From positions 44,275 through 108,274 of the forward strand of contig VGXO01000004.1 in assembly GCA_016873275.1 (NCBI GenBank): 64,000 nucleotides of DNA, given 5' to 3'. This document shows positions 1 through 8,616 of the stretch, piece by piece. The position numbers and the translations under genes were made by a program. A model generated the notes under the pieces. The model did no database searches, was not told where the DNA came from, and worked only from the letters and a program-made list of their open reading frames with translations. This stretch comes from Phycisphaerae bacterium. Its GTDB lineage: Bacteria; Planctomycetota; Phycisphaerae; Phycisphaerales; SM1A02. Numbering within the stretch: position 1 is the stretch's first letter; each line of letters begins with the position of its first letter.

Positions 1-500
1 CCGTGCCGAGCTTCTGGGCGTTGTCGCCGCCGACGATCGTCGCGAGCATCCCGGGGCTCGACGTCGCCTTGATCAACGCATCCTTGGCGAGGAGCGTCGC
101 GCCCTCGCCCCCGCCGAGCTTCACGAAGTTGAGGTAGCCGGAGCTCCCGAGCAGGGGCAGCATCCGGATCACCACCGCGTCCGAGTAGATCTGGATCGTG
201 TCATCGACCTCGATGTGCACGCGGAGCGAGGCGAGCCGCTGACCGGGACCGGTGATCGGCTTCCCGTCCTCGCCGATCGCCTCGATCCTCGAGATGTCGC
301 CGCGGGTGAGCCCGCCGACCCGGACGTCTGCGCCGGGGGCAAGCCCGCCGACGCCCTCGGTCACCCCGAAATCGACCTGGTAGGCGGTGCGGGGGGCGAT
401 CGTCAGCCGCTGGATCGTGATGAGGGTCACGGTCGCGAGGGCGATGCCCGCCAGCACGAAGATGCCCGCCGTGATGTTCTGCCGCGATTCGCTCGCCATG
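1..500 (-). CDS. MlaD/MCE-domain phospholipid transport substrate-binding protein (partial)
   Basis: The visible 166 residues hold one N-terminal membrane segment (about residues 10-28) followed by an MCE domain with the typical pattern GVGGLAPGADVRVGGLTRGD. MCE proteins of the MlaD type are the periplasmic, membrane-anchored lipid-binding part of an ABC system that moves phospholipids between the outer and inner membranes. The start is the ATG at 500, which leaves 59 nt after the Rho stop on the same strand, so it is probably in the same transcript. The C-terminus runs off the window. The MlaE permease and MlaF ATPase are not in view, so the system assignment rests on this domain alone. The family call is firm; the substrate is inferred. 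Confidence 0.85.
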
Positions 501-559
501 GCGGGGGGTGTACCAAATCCCGCCCCGATTGACCACGCGGTCACGCGGTCGCGGGGTCG

Positions 560-2182
560 TCAGCCCGCGACGAGGCGCTCGTTCGTGTCGAACCGCTTGA
601 GCGCCGCGAGGAGCTGCTCGATCTGGACCGCGGGCGGCAGGCTCAGCAGGCGGCGGCGGAGGGCGGTGATCGTCTTCAGCTCCCGCTCGGAGAGGAGCAG
701 GTGCTCCTTGCGGGTCCCCGAGGCGGCGAGGTTGATCGCCGGGTAGACCCGCTTCTCCGAGATCGAGCGGTCGAGGATCAGCTCCATGTTCCCGGTGCCC
801 TTGAACTCCTCGAAGATGATCTGGTCGGCGCGGGAGCCGGTGTCCACCAGGCAGCTCGCGATGATGGTCAGCGAGCCGCCCTGCTCCGCCTTGCGGGCGG
901 CGCCGAAGAGCTGCTTGGGAACCTCGAGCGCCCGCGAGTCGAGACCGCCGGACATCGTCCGACCGCCCGAGCCGTAGCGGCGGCTGTTGTTGAACGCCCG
1001 ACCGAGGCGGGTGAGCGAGTCGAGGAGCACCACCACGTCGCGACCAGCCTCGAGCAGGCGCTTCGCCCGCTCGATCGCCTCGATGCCGAGGCGGAGGTGC
1101 ATCTCGAGGTCCTGGTCGTTGCTCGAGGCGAGCACTTGTGCGGGCACGTTGCGGCGGAAGTCGGTCACCTCCTCCGGTCGCTCGTCGATGAGGAGCGCGA
1201 TCAGCTCGACCTGCGGATGGTTCCGCTTGATCCCCGCCGCCATGTCCTTCAGGAGGATCGTCTTGCCCGCCTTGGGCGGCGCCACGACGAGCCCGCGGGT
1301 GCCGAAGCCGATCGGGCAGAAGAGGTCGATGAGGCGGTTCGCGGGAGGACAGCCAGGGAACTCGAGCGCCATCCGAGGCTGCGGGTCGAGCGGCACGAGG
1401 TCGGCGAACGCCGGACGACCGACGTGCTCGGCGAGCGGGATGCCCTCGACGTCGATGACGCTGCGAAGCACGGCGCGGGGCGAGCTCCCCCGCCGGGCGA
1501 ACTCGCCGCGGATCCGATGGCAGGGACGGAGCTTCGCCTCCGCGGCGATCGCCCCGGGGATCCATGGATCGTCGTTCGACGCCACGATCCCGTTCGAGAA
1601 CTGCCGAAGGCGGGGCTCCTGACCGCCGAAGACGCCGAGGTCGACGATGCCCTCGCGGATCGAGATCTCGACCGGCTCCTCCATCGGTCGCCCGCCGGGC
1701 GGCGGGGCGGGAGTCGCGCCCGGCTCGCCGGGAGCGCCCGGCGCTCCCGGGAGCGCGCCGCCGAGACCGCGTCGCCGGCGCCGCCGGCGTCGACGGCGTC
1801 CCATGCCCTCGCCAGGCGCGCCCTCCGGACCGGCCGGCGCGGCGGGGGAGCCAGCGGTTGGCTCCTCGGTCAGGTCGGCATCGGATGACTCCGAGGACTC
1901 TGCAGACTTCGAGGACTCCGGCAACCCCGGCGACTCGTCATCGTGCGCGTCGGGTGCGGCAGGTGCTCCCTCGACGGGAGCGCCGCCTGCCGCCTGGCCT
2001 CCAGCTCCTCCATCACCGCCACCGCGCCTGCGGCGGCGTCGACGGCGGCGTGGTGGCGCCTCGCCCGAGCCGGGATCGGTCGCGGGATGGGGATCGTCTG
2101 GCGTGGACTCCATGGCGAAGAGCTCCTCGACCGCGGGCGTCGCGGCGGGCGGCACGATGGCGGGGGGCGGGACCTGCGTCAT
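560..2182 (-). CDS. rho: Transcription termination factor Rho with Arg-rich N-terminal insertion
   Basis: This is a 540-residue Rho, the RNA-dependent hexameric ATPase that ends transcription. The conserved part, roughly residues 170-540, has the RNA-binding core (VDLGVFGG...RLRQF), Walker A APPKAGKT near residue 298, LLIDERPEEV, VVLLDSLTRLGRAFN and the Q-loop/R-loop region with GTGNMEL and SEKRVYPAI. The first 170 or so residues are low complexity: Pro/Ala/Gly/Ser stretches plus two runs of 9-10 arginines. Arg-rich N-terminal insertions are known in high-GC Rho proteins and add RNA affinity. The start is the ATG at 2182, which overlaps the psuG stop in an ATGA junction and implies translational coupling; the longer open frame to 2464 is antisense-like read-through inside psuG. 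Confidence 0.95.
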   Translation of the reverse strand: MTQVPPPAIVPPAATPAVEELFAMESTPDDPHPATDPGSGEAPPRRRRRRRRRGGGDGGAGGQAAGGAPVEGAPAAPDAHDDESPGLPESSKSAESSESSDADLTEEPTAGSPAAPAGPEGAPGEGMGRRRRRRRRRRGLGGALPGAPGAPGEPGATPAPPPGGRPMEEPVEISIREGIVDLGVFGGQEPRLRQFSNGIVASNDDPWIPGAIAAEAKLRPCHRIRGEFARRGSSPRAVLRSVIDVEGIPLAEHVGRPAFADLVPLDPQPRMALEFPGCPPANRLIDLFCPIGFGTRGLVVAPPKAGKTILLKDMAAGIKRNHPQVELIALLIDERPEEVTDFRRNVPAQVLASSNDQDLEMHLRLGIEAIERAKRLLEAGRDVVVLLDSLTRLGRAFNNSRRYGSGGRTMSGGLDSRALEVPKQLFGAARKAEQGGSLTIIASCLVDTGSRADQIIFEEFKGTGNMELILDRSISEKRVYPAINLAASGTRKEHLLLSERELKTITALRRRLLSLPPAVQIEQLLAALKRFDTNERLVAG

Positions 2183-3207
2183 GACTCTGGAAGGTTCAGG
2201 GCGGCGATCGCCGAGGCGACCTCGGCGGCGAGGGAGGCGTTCGAGAGGAGAAGCGCGACGTTCGCGCGAAGCGTCCGACCGCCGGACCGCTCGGCGAGGC
2301 GTCGAAGAAGATCCGGCGTGACCGCCGCCCCCGCGTGACCCGCCGCGCGGCTCGCCGCGACCTCGCGCTCGACGAGCTCCTCGAAGGCGCCGTCGTCGAG
2401 CGCCATCGCGGGCGGGACGGGATTCGCGAGGAGCACGGCGCTCGAGCGGCGGAAGTCGATCCAATGGCGGCGGCAGGTCGCCACGACCTCGGCGACCGAG
2501 TCATGGCGCCACGGAAGCCGCCGCGCCGGATCGGGCGGCGCGGTGAACCGCGGAAGCCCGTCGGTGCGGTGACCGACGACCGGCACCGAGAGCGTGTCGA
2601 GCATCTCGAGCGTCGCGGGAAGGTCGAGGATCGACTTCGCTCCGGAGGCAACGAGGCAGACCGGCACCTCCGCGAGGAGCCGCAGGTCCGCGGAGACGTC
2701 GCCGGACTCGCTCCAGCCACGGTGCACGCCGCCGATCCCGCCGGTCGCCATCGCCCGGATCGGGCGGCTGGTCAGCCGGCATGCCGCGAGGGTGCCGGCG
2801 ACGGTGGTGCCGCCATCGACCCGCGCGGTCGAGGCTGGCGCAAGGTCGCGAGCCGAGAGCTTCGCGGGCGAGGGCGAGGCGGCAAGCGCCTCGAGCGAGC
2901 GGTCGTCGAGCCCGACGTGAAGGACCCCCCCGAGCATGCCCACCACCGCGGGCACCGCGCCACCGCGGCGCACCGCCCCGGACATCGCGCGGACCACCTC
3001 GAGGTGGAGCGGCGCCGAGGCGTCCCAGCCTCCGCGACCAACGAGCGAGGGATGGGTCGAGGCGAGCCACGACTCGAACGCGGCATCCTTCCAAGCGGTC
3101 CGTGGAAGCCCGTGGGTGAGCACGGCGGTCTCGAGCGCGACGACCGCGCGACCCTCGCGGAGGGCGCCTTCGACTTCCTCGTGGACTCGCACCACCGACC
3201 CGTGCAC
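2179..3207 (-). CDS. psuG: Pseudouridine-5'-phosphate glycosidase
   Basis: PsuG splits pseudouridine 5'-phosphate into uracil and ribose 5-phosphate, salvaging modified nucleosides from RNA turnover. Family motifs are clear: ETAVLTHGLP, VPAVVGMLGGVLHVGL, ATGGIGGVHRG and GAKSILDLPATLEMLDTL, the last carrying the Lys expected to form the covalent ribose adduct. The most likely start is the GTG at 3207, preceded by GAGGGG at 6-nt spacing; no ATG suits the domain boundary. That gives 342 residues, slightly longer than the usual 300-312. The kinase PsuK that normally supplies the substrate is not in this window. The gene overlaps rho by 4 nt, an odd pairing of RNA salvage with termination. Confidence 0.9.
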   Translation of the reverse strand: MHGSVVRVHEEVEGALREGRAVVALETAVLTHGLPRTAWKDAAFESWLASTHPSLVGRGGWDASAPLHLEVVRAMSGAVRRGGAVPAVVGMLGGVLHVGLDDRSLEALAASPSPAKLSARDLAPASTARVDGGTTVAGTLAACRLTSRPIRAMATGGIGGVHRGWSESGDVSADLRLLAEVPVCLVASGAKSILDLPATLEMLDTLSVPVVGHRTDGLPRFTAPPDPARRLPWRHDSVAEVVATCRRHWIDFRRSSAVLLANPVPPAMALDDGAFEELVEREVAASRAAGHAGAAVTPDLLRRLAERSGGRTLRANVALLLSNASLAAEVASAIAALNLPES

Positions 3208-3497
3208 GCGGATCCCCTCGAACGTCCGGAGCAGGGCGGGTCTCGTCGACCGCCTCGGCGCTCCGTGACTGACTCGGGTTCCTCCTCGACGGACGATCTC
3301 CGCGGGAGGGACGCCCTCGAACCATCGTGGCGGTGGCGGGCGCCGTGCACCCGCCGCCACGCTCTCGAACCATGCCTGACCGGGACTCTCCCGACTGGGA
3401 CACTCCCTCGACGCCTCGACGCCTCGACGACTGGACGACTCGACCTCGCGAGGCACCCCGGCGACCCCGCCGGCGGCGCCGCCGCGGTCGCGGACGG
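3208..3497. other. Intergenic gap, no gene seen
   Basis: These 290 nt separate the helicase stop from psuG on the minus strand. All six frames give only compositionally driven open frames. Around 3408-3450 there is a short imperfect repeat of the type CTCGACGC (three near copies). No terminator with a T-tract is visible. It may hold the psuG-rho promoter, but no convincing -35/-10 pair can be picked out at this GC content. Confidence 0.4.
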
Positions 3498-4865
3498 TCA
3501 GCGTCGTCGGGTCTTGGTCCGACCGCCGAGCCGCTTCTCCGGCGGCGCGATCGGCACGATTCCTCCGGGGTAGCGGCTCGGATCCGCCGCCGCCGCCTCC
3601 ACCACCGGCACCGTCGTCGCGAAGCGGTTCTGCTGCACCGCCCGCTGCTCGCGGCGCTTGTCGTCGAGCTCGCGCTGCGCCCGCACGTCGTCGGGGACCG
3701 GACCCGGCTGGAAGTCCTGGTACTCGAGCCGCGGGATCTCCACGTTCGCGAGCATCTCGATCGCCGTCAGCAGCTCGCCCTGATCCGGGCAGACGAAGCT
3801 CCACGCCACGCCCGATCGTCCGGCGCGGGCGGTGCGGCCGATGCGGTGGACGTAGACCTCCGGGTCCTCCGGCAGGTCGTAGTTGATGACGTGCGAGATG
3901 TCCTCGACGTCGAGCCCGCGGGAGGCGAGGTCGCTCGCGACGAGCACCGAGAGATTCCCGGCGCGCAGCTCGTCCATCACCTTGTTGCGGCGGTTCTGGA
4001 ACATGTCGCCGTGGATGGCGTGGGCTTCGATGCCCTTGTCCGAGAGGTACTTCGCCACCGTGTCCACGGTCCGCTTGGTGCGGCAGAAGACGACCGCGAG
4101 CGGGGGGGTCTCCTTCTTGAGCAGGTGGAGCAGCAGCCGGCGCTTGTCCCACGGCTCGACCGGCAGGTAGCTCTGGGTGACCTGGTTGACGGTGAGGCTC
4201 GCCGCGGCGGTGACGATCTTCTCCGGGTCCTTCATGTAGGACCGGGCGAGCTTCTCGATCTCCGCCGAGATCGTCGCCGAGACGAAGATCGTCTGCGGAC
4301 CGCGCTTCAGGGCGCCGAGGATCTTCCGGATGTCGTCCCGGAAGCCGATGTCGAGCATCCGGTCGACCTCGTCGAGGACGGCGATCCGCACGTGGTCGTA
4401 GGGCAGGAGCCCGCGACCGTGCATGTCCATCACCCGCCCCGGCGTGCCGACGAGGATCGCCGGCTTCTTCTCGAGCTTCTGCGCCTGCGTGCGGATCGGC
4501 TGCCCGCCGTAGATCGCGACCGCGGCGAGCGGGGTGTGCTTCGCCCACTCGCGGATCTCGCGGGTCACCTGGATCGCAAGCTCGCGGGTCGGCACGAGGA
4601 CGAGCGCCGCGAAGGGCGCCTCCGGCTCCTGCGCGAGGCGGTGGAGGATCGGCAGCCCGAACGCGGCGGTCTTGCCGGTCCCGGTCTTCGCCTGACCGAG
4701 GACGTCGCGACCTCGCAGGGCGACGGGGATCAGCTGCGACTGGATGCGGGTGGGATGCACGAAGCCAAGCTCGGCGACCGCGCGGGCGATCGGCGCGGCG
4801 AGCCCGAGCTCGGCGAAGGTGCGGGAGGTATCGAAGATGTCGTCGCGGTCGCGGGGTTCGGTCAT
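3498..4865 (-). CDS. DEAD-box RNA helicase (DEVD variant)
   Basis: This 455-residue ATP-dependent RNA helicase has the full motif set: Q motif (FVHPTRIQSQLIP), motif I AKTGTGKT, Ia PTRELA, Ib GTPGR, motif II DEVD in VLDEVDRMLDIGF, motif III SATIS, IV VVFCRTKRT, V ASRGLDVEDI and VI HRIGRTARAG. The DEVD in place of DEAD is a tolerated variant. The short C-terminal tail is basic (ends GRTKTRRR), as in RhlE/CsdA-type helicases acting in ribosome assembly or RNA decay. It is first in the minus-strand series leading to psuG and rho and is divergent from alr across 145 nt. A second helicase of the family lies at 41227-42747. Confidence 0.93.
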   Translation of the reverse strand: MTEPRDRDDIFDTSRTFAELGLAAPIARAVAELGFVHPTRIQSQLIPVALRGRDVLGQAKTGTGKTAAFGLPILHRLAQEPEAPFAALVLVPTRELAIQVTREIREWAKHTPLAAVAIYGGQPIRTQAQKLEKKPAILVGTPGRVMDMHGRGLLPYDHVRIAVLDEVDRMLDIGFRDDIRKILGALKRGPQTIFVSATISAEIEKLARSYMKDPEKIVTAAASLTVNQVTQSYLPVEPWDKRRLLLHLLKKETPPLAVVFCRTKRTVDTVAKYLSDKGIEAHAIHGDMFQNRRNKVMDELRAGNLSVLVASDLASRGLDVEDISHVINYDLPEDPEVYVHRIGRTARAGRSGVAWSFVCPDQGELLTAIEMLANVEIPRLEYQDFQPGPVPDDVRAQRELDDKRREQRAVQQNRFATTVPVVEAAAADPSRYPGGIVPIAPPEKRLGGRTKTRRR

Positions 4866-5010
4866 GGGTGCAAGGGGAGTCTCGGGGAGGAACAGGGTTC
4901 CTCCAGCAGGGTCGGACCCTGCCGCTCCCCGATCGTCGAAGTGCTTCCGACGCGGTCATGGTAGGTGCAGGCGACCGCCGATACAAACGGGTACCTTTCC
5001 GCCAAGCTCG

Positions 5011-6261
5011 ATGCGCCCCACCAGCGTCATCCGAATCGACCTCGCCGCCATCGACGCGAACATCGCCGCCATCCGCCGCCTCGTCGGCGGATCGTGCCGC
5101 CTGTGCCCGATCGTGAAGGCGGACGCGTATGGCCTCGGGGCGGCGCGGATCGCCCGACGGCTTGCCCCGGCATCGCACCTCCTCGCGGTCTACTCGCCGC
5201 AGCAGGCGGTCGCGCTTGCCGAGGAGAACCTCGGCGTCCCGATCCTCGTCCTCATGCCGATCCGCGAGCTCTCGCGGGGCGACGAGCTCTACCGTCCGCT
5301 CCTCGCGGGCGCGCTCCACGCGACGATCCACGACGAGTCGCAGCTCCGCTCGCTCGCCCGCAGCGGGGAGCGCCTCGGCGTGCGGGTGCCGGTCCACGTC
5401 GAGGTCGACGTGGGACTTCGCCGGGGCGGCGTGGACCTCGAGTCGGCGGGGGAGCTCCTGCACTCGGTGCTTCGACGCCGCTCGCTTCGCCTCGCGGGCG
5501 TGATGACCCACTTCTCCGACTCGAAGCGCGACCCGGCGGGCACCGCCGCGCAGCTCGCGTCGTTCGACCGGCTCATCGCGGGGATCGAGCTGCCGGAGAC
5601 CTGCCTCGTCCACGTGTCGAGCACGCACTCGCTGCTCCGCGGTCGCCGGTTCCATCGGGGGATGGTGCGGTTCGGGCTCGCCTGGGCGGGCTACGGCGCC
5701 GAGGACCTTCCCGAGGGCGAGCGGCTCGAGGAGTCCGCGCTCCTCCGCGGCGCGGTGACCTGGTCGAGCGAGGTGGTGCACGCGAAGCGCATCCCCGAGG
5801 GAAGCGGCGTCGGCTACGGCTCGACCTGGATCGCGCGGCGACCGACCACGGTCGGGCTCGTGCCGGTGGGCTACGCCGACGGCTTTCCGACGACCGCCGG
5901 CGGTCGCGCCGAGGTCGCGGTGTCGGGCCCCGATCCGAGGCTTCTCGCGACCGCGACCGTGCCGGTGATCGGCGCGGTCAGCATGGACCAGATCACGGTG
6001 GACCTCACCGACCTCGGCGCCGCCGCGGCGCCGGAGTCCTTCGTCGGCTGGAGCGTCGAGGTGGTCGGCGCCGACCGCGCGCGTTCGAACTTCCTCCCCG
6101 CCGTCGCGGCGCGGGCGGGCTGCCTGCCGCACGAGCTCCTCTGCCGGATGAACCCGCGCCTGCCGCGGGTCCACGTGGTCGGCGCCGCGGGATCGACGAG
6201 CGAGGAGACGCCGGTCGTCGAGACCTTCCCGATCGCCGCGGCGCGCGCGGCGGTCTCCTGA
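5011..6261 (+). CDS. alr: Alanine racemase
   Basis: A PLP-dependent fold-III racemase of 416 residues that interconverts L- and D-alanine for peptidoglycan. The PLP lysine is Lys36 in IVKADAYGLGA. The second catalytic residue is the Tyr in GVGYGSTW, followed by the conserved VPVGYADG segment, and GAVSMDQITVDLTD near the C-terminus matches the C-terminal beta domain. The ATG at 5011 is chosen because the N-terminus then starts right at the TIM-barrel strand (SVIRIDLAAIDANI). It sits 28 nt before the flavoprotein gene and may be cotranscribed with it. Its presence fits the finding that planctomycetes make peptidoglycan. Confidence 0.94.
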   Translation: MRPTSVIRIDLAAIDANIAAIRRLVGGSCRLCPIVKADAYGLGAARIARRLAPASHLLAVYSPQQAVALAEENLGVPILVLMPIRELSRGDELYRPLLAGALHATIHDESQLRSLARSGERLGVRVPVHVEVDVGLRRGGVDLESAGELLHSVLRRRSLRLAGVMTHFSDSKRDPAGTAAQLASFDRLIAGIELPETCLVHVSSTHSLLRGRRFHRGMVRFGLAWAGYGAEDLPEGERLEESALLRGAVTWSSEVVHAKRIPEGSGVGYGSTWIARRPTTVGLVPVGYADGFPTTAGGRAEVAVSGPDPRLLATATVPVIGAVSMDQITVDLTDLGAAAAPESFVGWSVEVVGADRARSNFLPAVAARAGCLPHELLCRMNPRLPRVHVVGAAGSTSEETPVVETFPIAAARAAVS

Positions 6262-6289
6262 ACGCGGCTCGTCCCCTATCCTCGGCGGC

Positions 6290-7459
6290 ATGATCCGCCC
6301 CGCCGACGCCGGTGAGTTCGACGCGGTGGTGGTCGGCGCGGGCCCGGCGGGCTCGCTCGCGGCGCTCGGTCTCGCGAGGCGGGGCTTCCGCACCGCGATC
6401 ATCGAGCGCGCCGCGCGGGGTCGCGACAAGTGCTGCGGTCGGTGCCTTGCGGCGCGGGTCGCGCCGCTCCTTCGCCGTCACGGGCTCCTCGACGAGGTGA
6501 CCTCGCTCGCCGAGGGCACCACCTCCGCCTTCCGCCTCCGCACGATCGGTCACGCCGGACCGATCGACCTCTCGATCACGGACGAGGAGGGCTCGCCGCC
6601 TGCCTCGTCGGGAGGATGGCTCGTGCGGCGCGACCGCCTCGACGACCGCCTCTTCGAGGTCGCCGTCGCCGCCGGCGCGATCCCCATCCGTCCGGCGTCG
6701 GCGCGGCTACTCGACGATGGGCGCGAGGGCGCCGCGCGGCTCCGCGTGGAGGGCGATCGGTCCTCCTTCGAGCTCCGCGCGCCCCTCGTCGTCGCGGCGG
6801 ACGGCGTGGGGAGCGGGCTCGCCCGCGCCGCGGGGCTCGCGGACGATCGCGCCGCCGGGCGCAAGTTCGGCTTCGCCGCGGCGCTCGAGGGCGAGGATCT
6901 CGCGGCGCGGCTCGAGCTCGCGTCCGACCGCATCGAGATGCTCGCCGACGAGGGCGGCTACCTCGGGCTCGTGAGGGAGCGTGGCTCCTCGAGCCGCGTG
7001 CACGCGGCGGCGCTCGTCGCGCCGGCGTCGCCGACACGCGATCCGCGGGCGTTCGTGCGCCGGATCCTCGGCGATCGCGCCGGAGGCGACCTCCGCGTCG
7101 GACCGATCCTCGCGGCGGGACCGATGCCGTGGCGACCGCGGATCGTCGCGCGGGGCGGCATCGCGCTCGTGGGCGACGCCGCCGGCTACCACGAGCCCTT
7201 CACCGGCGAGGGGATGGCGTGGGCGCTCGAGTCCGCGGAGGCGCTCCTCGACGCGGTCGGGGCGCACGGCGGATGGAACGCCGCCGCCGCCGCGACCTAC
7301 GCCTCGATCCATCGGCGGCGCGTCGATCGACGCCGCCTCGCCTGCCGCGCGATCGCGGCGCTCGCGGCGCGACCTCGCTGGCTCGGCGCCGCGGCGCGGG
7401 TCGCCGCGCGGATGCCGGCGCTTGGTCGGCTCGTCGCCGCCGGGGTCGGACGAGGATGA
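6290..7459 (+). CDS. FAD-dependent oxidoreductase, geranylgeranyl-reductase-like
   Basis: A 389-residue flavoprotein of the p-hydroxybenzoate-hydroxylase fold. The N-terminal Rossmann motif is VVVGAGPAGSLAALGLARRG followed by an acidic strand end (IIER), then a Cys-rich CCGRCLA segment, and the second FAD-binding motif ALVGDAAGYHEPFTGEGM lies near residue 290. Such enzymes reduce or hydroxylate lipid-like or polyketide substrates. It overlaps the type III polyketide synthase by 4 nt (ATGA), so it most likely acts on that enzyme's product; flavoproteins of this type are common partners of bacterial type III PKS genes. The exact reaction cannot be read from sequence. Confidence 0.85.
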   Translation: MIRPADAGEFDAVVVGAGPAGSLAALGLARRGFRTAIIERAARGRDKCCGRCLAARVAPLLRRHGLLDEVTSLAEGTTSAFRLRTIGHAGPIDLSITDEEGSPPASSGGWLVRRDRLDDRLFEVAVAAGAIPIRPASARLLDDGREGAARLRVEGDRSSFELRAPLVVAADGVGSGLARAAGLADDRAAGRKFGFAAALEGEDLAARLELASDRIEMLADEGGYLGLVRERGSSSRVHAAALVAPASPTRDPRAFVRRILGDRAGGDLRVGPILAAGPMPWRPRIVARGGIALVGDAAGYHEPFTGEGMAWALESAEALLDAVGAHGGWNAAAAATYASIHRRRVDRRRLACRAIAALAARPRWLGAAARVAARMPALGRLVAAGVGRG

Positions 7460-8616
7460 GCCAGACGTCGGTCGAAGCCTCCTCCAGCGCCGCCGCGACC
7501 GGTGCGGTCCGCGCCGCGCGTCGCCGAGCCTCGCCGCGCATCGTCGGCATCGGGACCGCGGTGCCCGCGACTCGCTGGAGGCAGCAGGACCTCGCGGCGG
7601 TGCAGGGCGACCTGTGGCGGCTCCGCGGCGCCGAGCTCGATCGGTGGAGGCGCCTCGTCGAGCGGAGCGGCGTCGAGCACCGCGCGATCGTCGATGATCC
7701 GCACGACCTGCCCGGGCTCTCGACGGCGCGGCGGATGGACCGCTTCGAGGCGCACGCCCCGGGACTCGCGGCGGACGCGGCGGCGCGGGCGCTCGCCGCG
7801 GCGGGAGTCGGTGGGGCGGCGGTGACCGACCTCGTGGTCGCGACCTGCACCGGCTTCTCCGCGCCCGGCATCGGGGCGTCGCTGATCGGCGGTCGCGTCG
7901 GGCTTCGCCGCGAGGTGCGACCGCTGCAGCTTGGCTTCATGGGCTGCTTCGGCGGCGTCGCGGCGCTCCGCGCCGCACGGGCGATCGCGGGAGACGACCC
8001 GGAGGCGGTGGTGCTTGGGCTCTGCGTCGAGCTCTGCTCGCTCCATCTTCGCGCCTCGGTCGAGCCGCAGAACCTCGTCGCGTCGGCGCTCTTCGCCGAC
8101 GGCGCCGCGGCGGTGGTGGTGCGCGGCGGCGCGGAATCCGGGGAGGGCAGGGGACTCGCCCTCGGTCGCGGCCGCAGCGCGTCGCTGCCCGAGCACCGCG
8201 AGGAGATGACCTGGCGGATCACCGACGAGGGCTTCGCGATGACGCTCTCCCGCGAGGTGCCGGTCGCGATCCGCCGCTCGCTCGGGGGGTTCCTTGCCGC
8301 GCGGCGCCCGCGACCTCGGACGATCCTGCCGCATCCCGGAGGTCCGGGGATCCTCGACGCGGTCGCGTCGGCGATCGAGGGCTCGCCCCTCGCCGGCTCG
8401 CTCGATCCGCGCGGCATCGAACTCGCCCGCGGCGTCCTCCGCGACCACGGCAACATGTCCTCCGCGACGATCCTCTTCGTCCTCGAGCGGGCGCTCGCGG
8501 CGGGCGTGCAGATGCCCGCGGAGCTCGTGGCGTTCGGACCCGGGCTGATGATCGACGCGATCCTCGCGGGCGACGCGGGTCGCGGAGCCCGCGCGACCCG
8601 TACCATCGAGCCATGA
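7456..8616 (+). CDS. Type III polyketide synthase (chalcone/alkylpyrone synthase family)
   Basis: A 386-residue thiolase-fold condensing enzyme. The three catalytic residues are all visible: Cys in GFMGCFGGVAALRAA, His in ILPHPGGPGI and Asn in RDHGNMSSATILFVLE. Family members extend an acyl-CoA starter with malonyl-CoA to give alkylpyrones, resorcinols or naphthalene products. The start ATG overlaps the flavoprotein stop, and its own stop overlaps mqnA, so three genes are translationally coupled. A methyltransferase often found with such pairs is missing here, so the product may be released after only oxidation or reduction. The starter unit cannot be predicted. Confidence 0.92.
   Translation: MSQTSVEASSSAAATGAVRAARRRASPRIVGIGTAVPATRWRQQDLAAVQGDLWRLRGAELDRWRRLVERSGVEHRAIVDDPHDLPGLSTARRMDRFEAHAPGLAADAAARALAAAGVGGAAVTDLVVATCTGFSAPGIGASLIGGRVGLRREVRPLQLGFMGCFGGVAALRAARAIAGDDPEAVVLGLCVELCSLHLRASVEPQNLVASALFADGAAAVVVRGGAESGEGRGLALGRGRSASLPEHREEMTWRITDEGFAMTLSREVPVAIRRSLGGFLAARRPRPRTILPHPGGPGILDAVASAIEGSPLAGSLDPRGIELARGVLRDHGNMSSATILFVLERALAAGVQMPAELVAFGPGLMIDAILAGDAGRGARATRTIEP

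Noticed and set aside
2179..6429. A 1416-residue minus-strand open frame
   Set aside because: Only its last part (2179-3207) is a real gene; the rest is antisense to alr and out of frame with the helicase.
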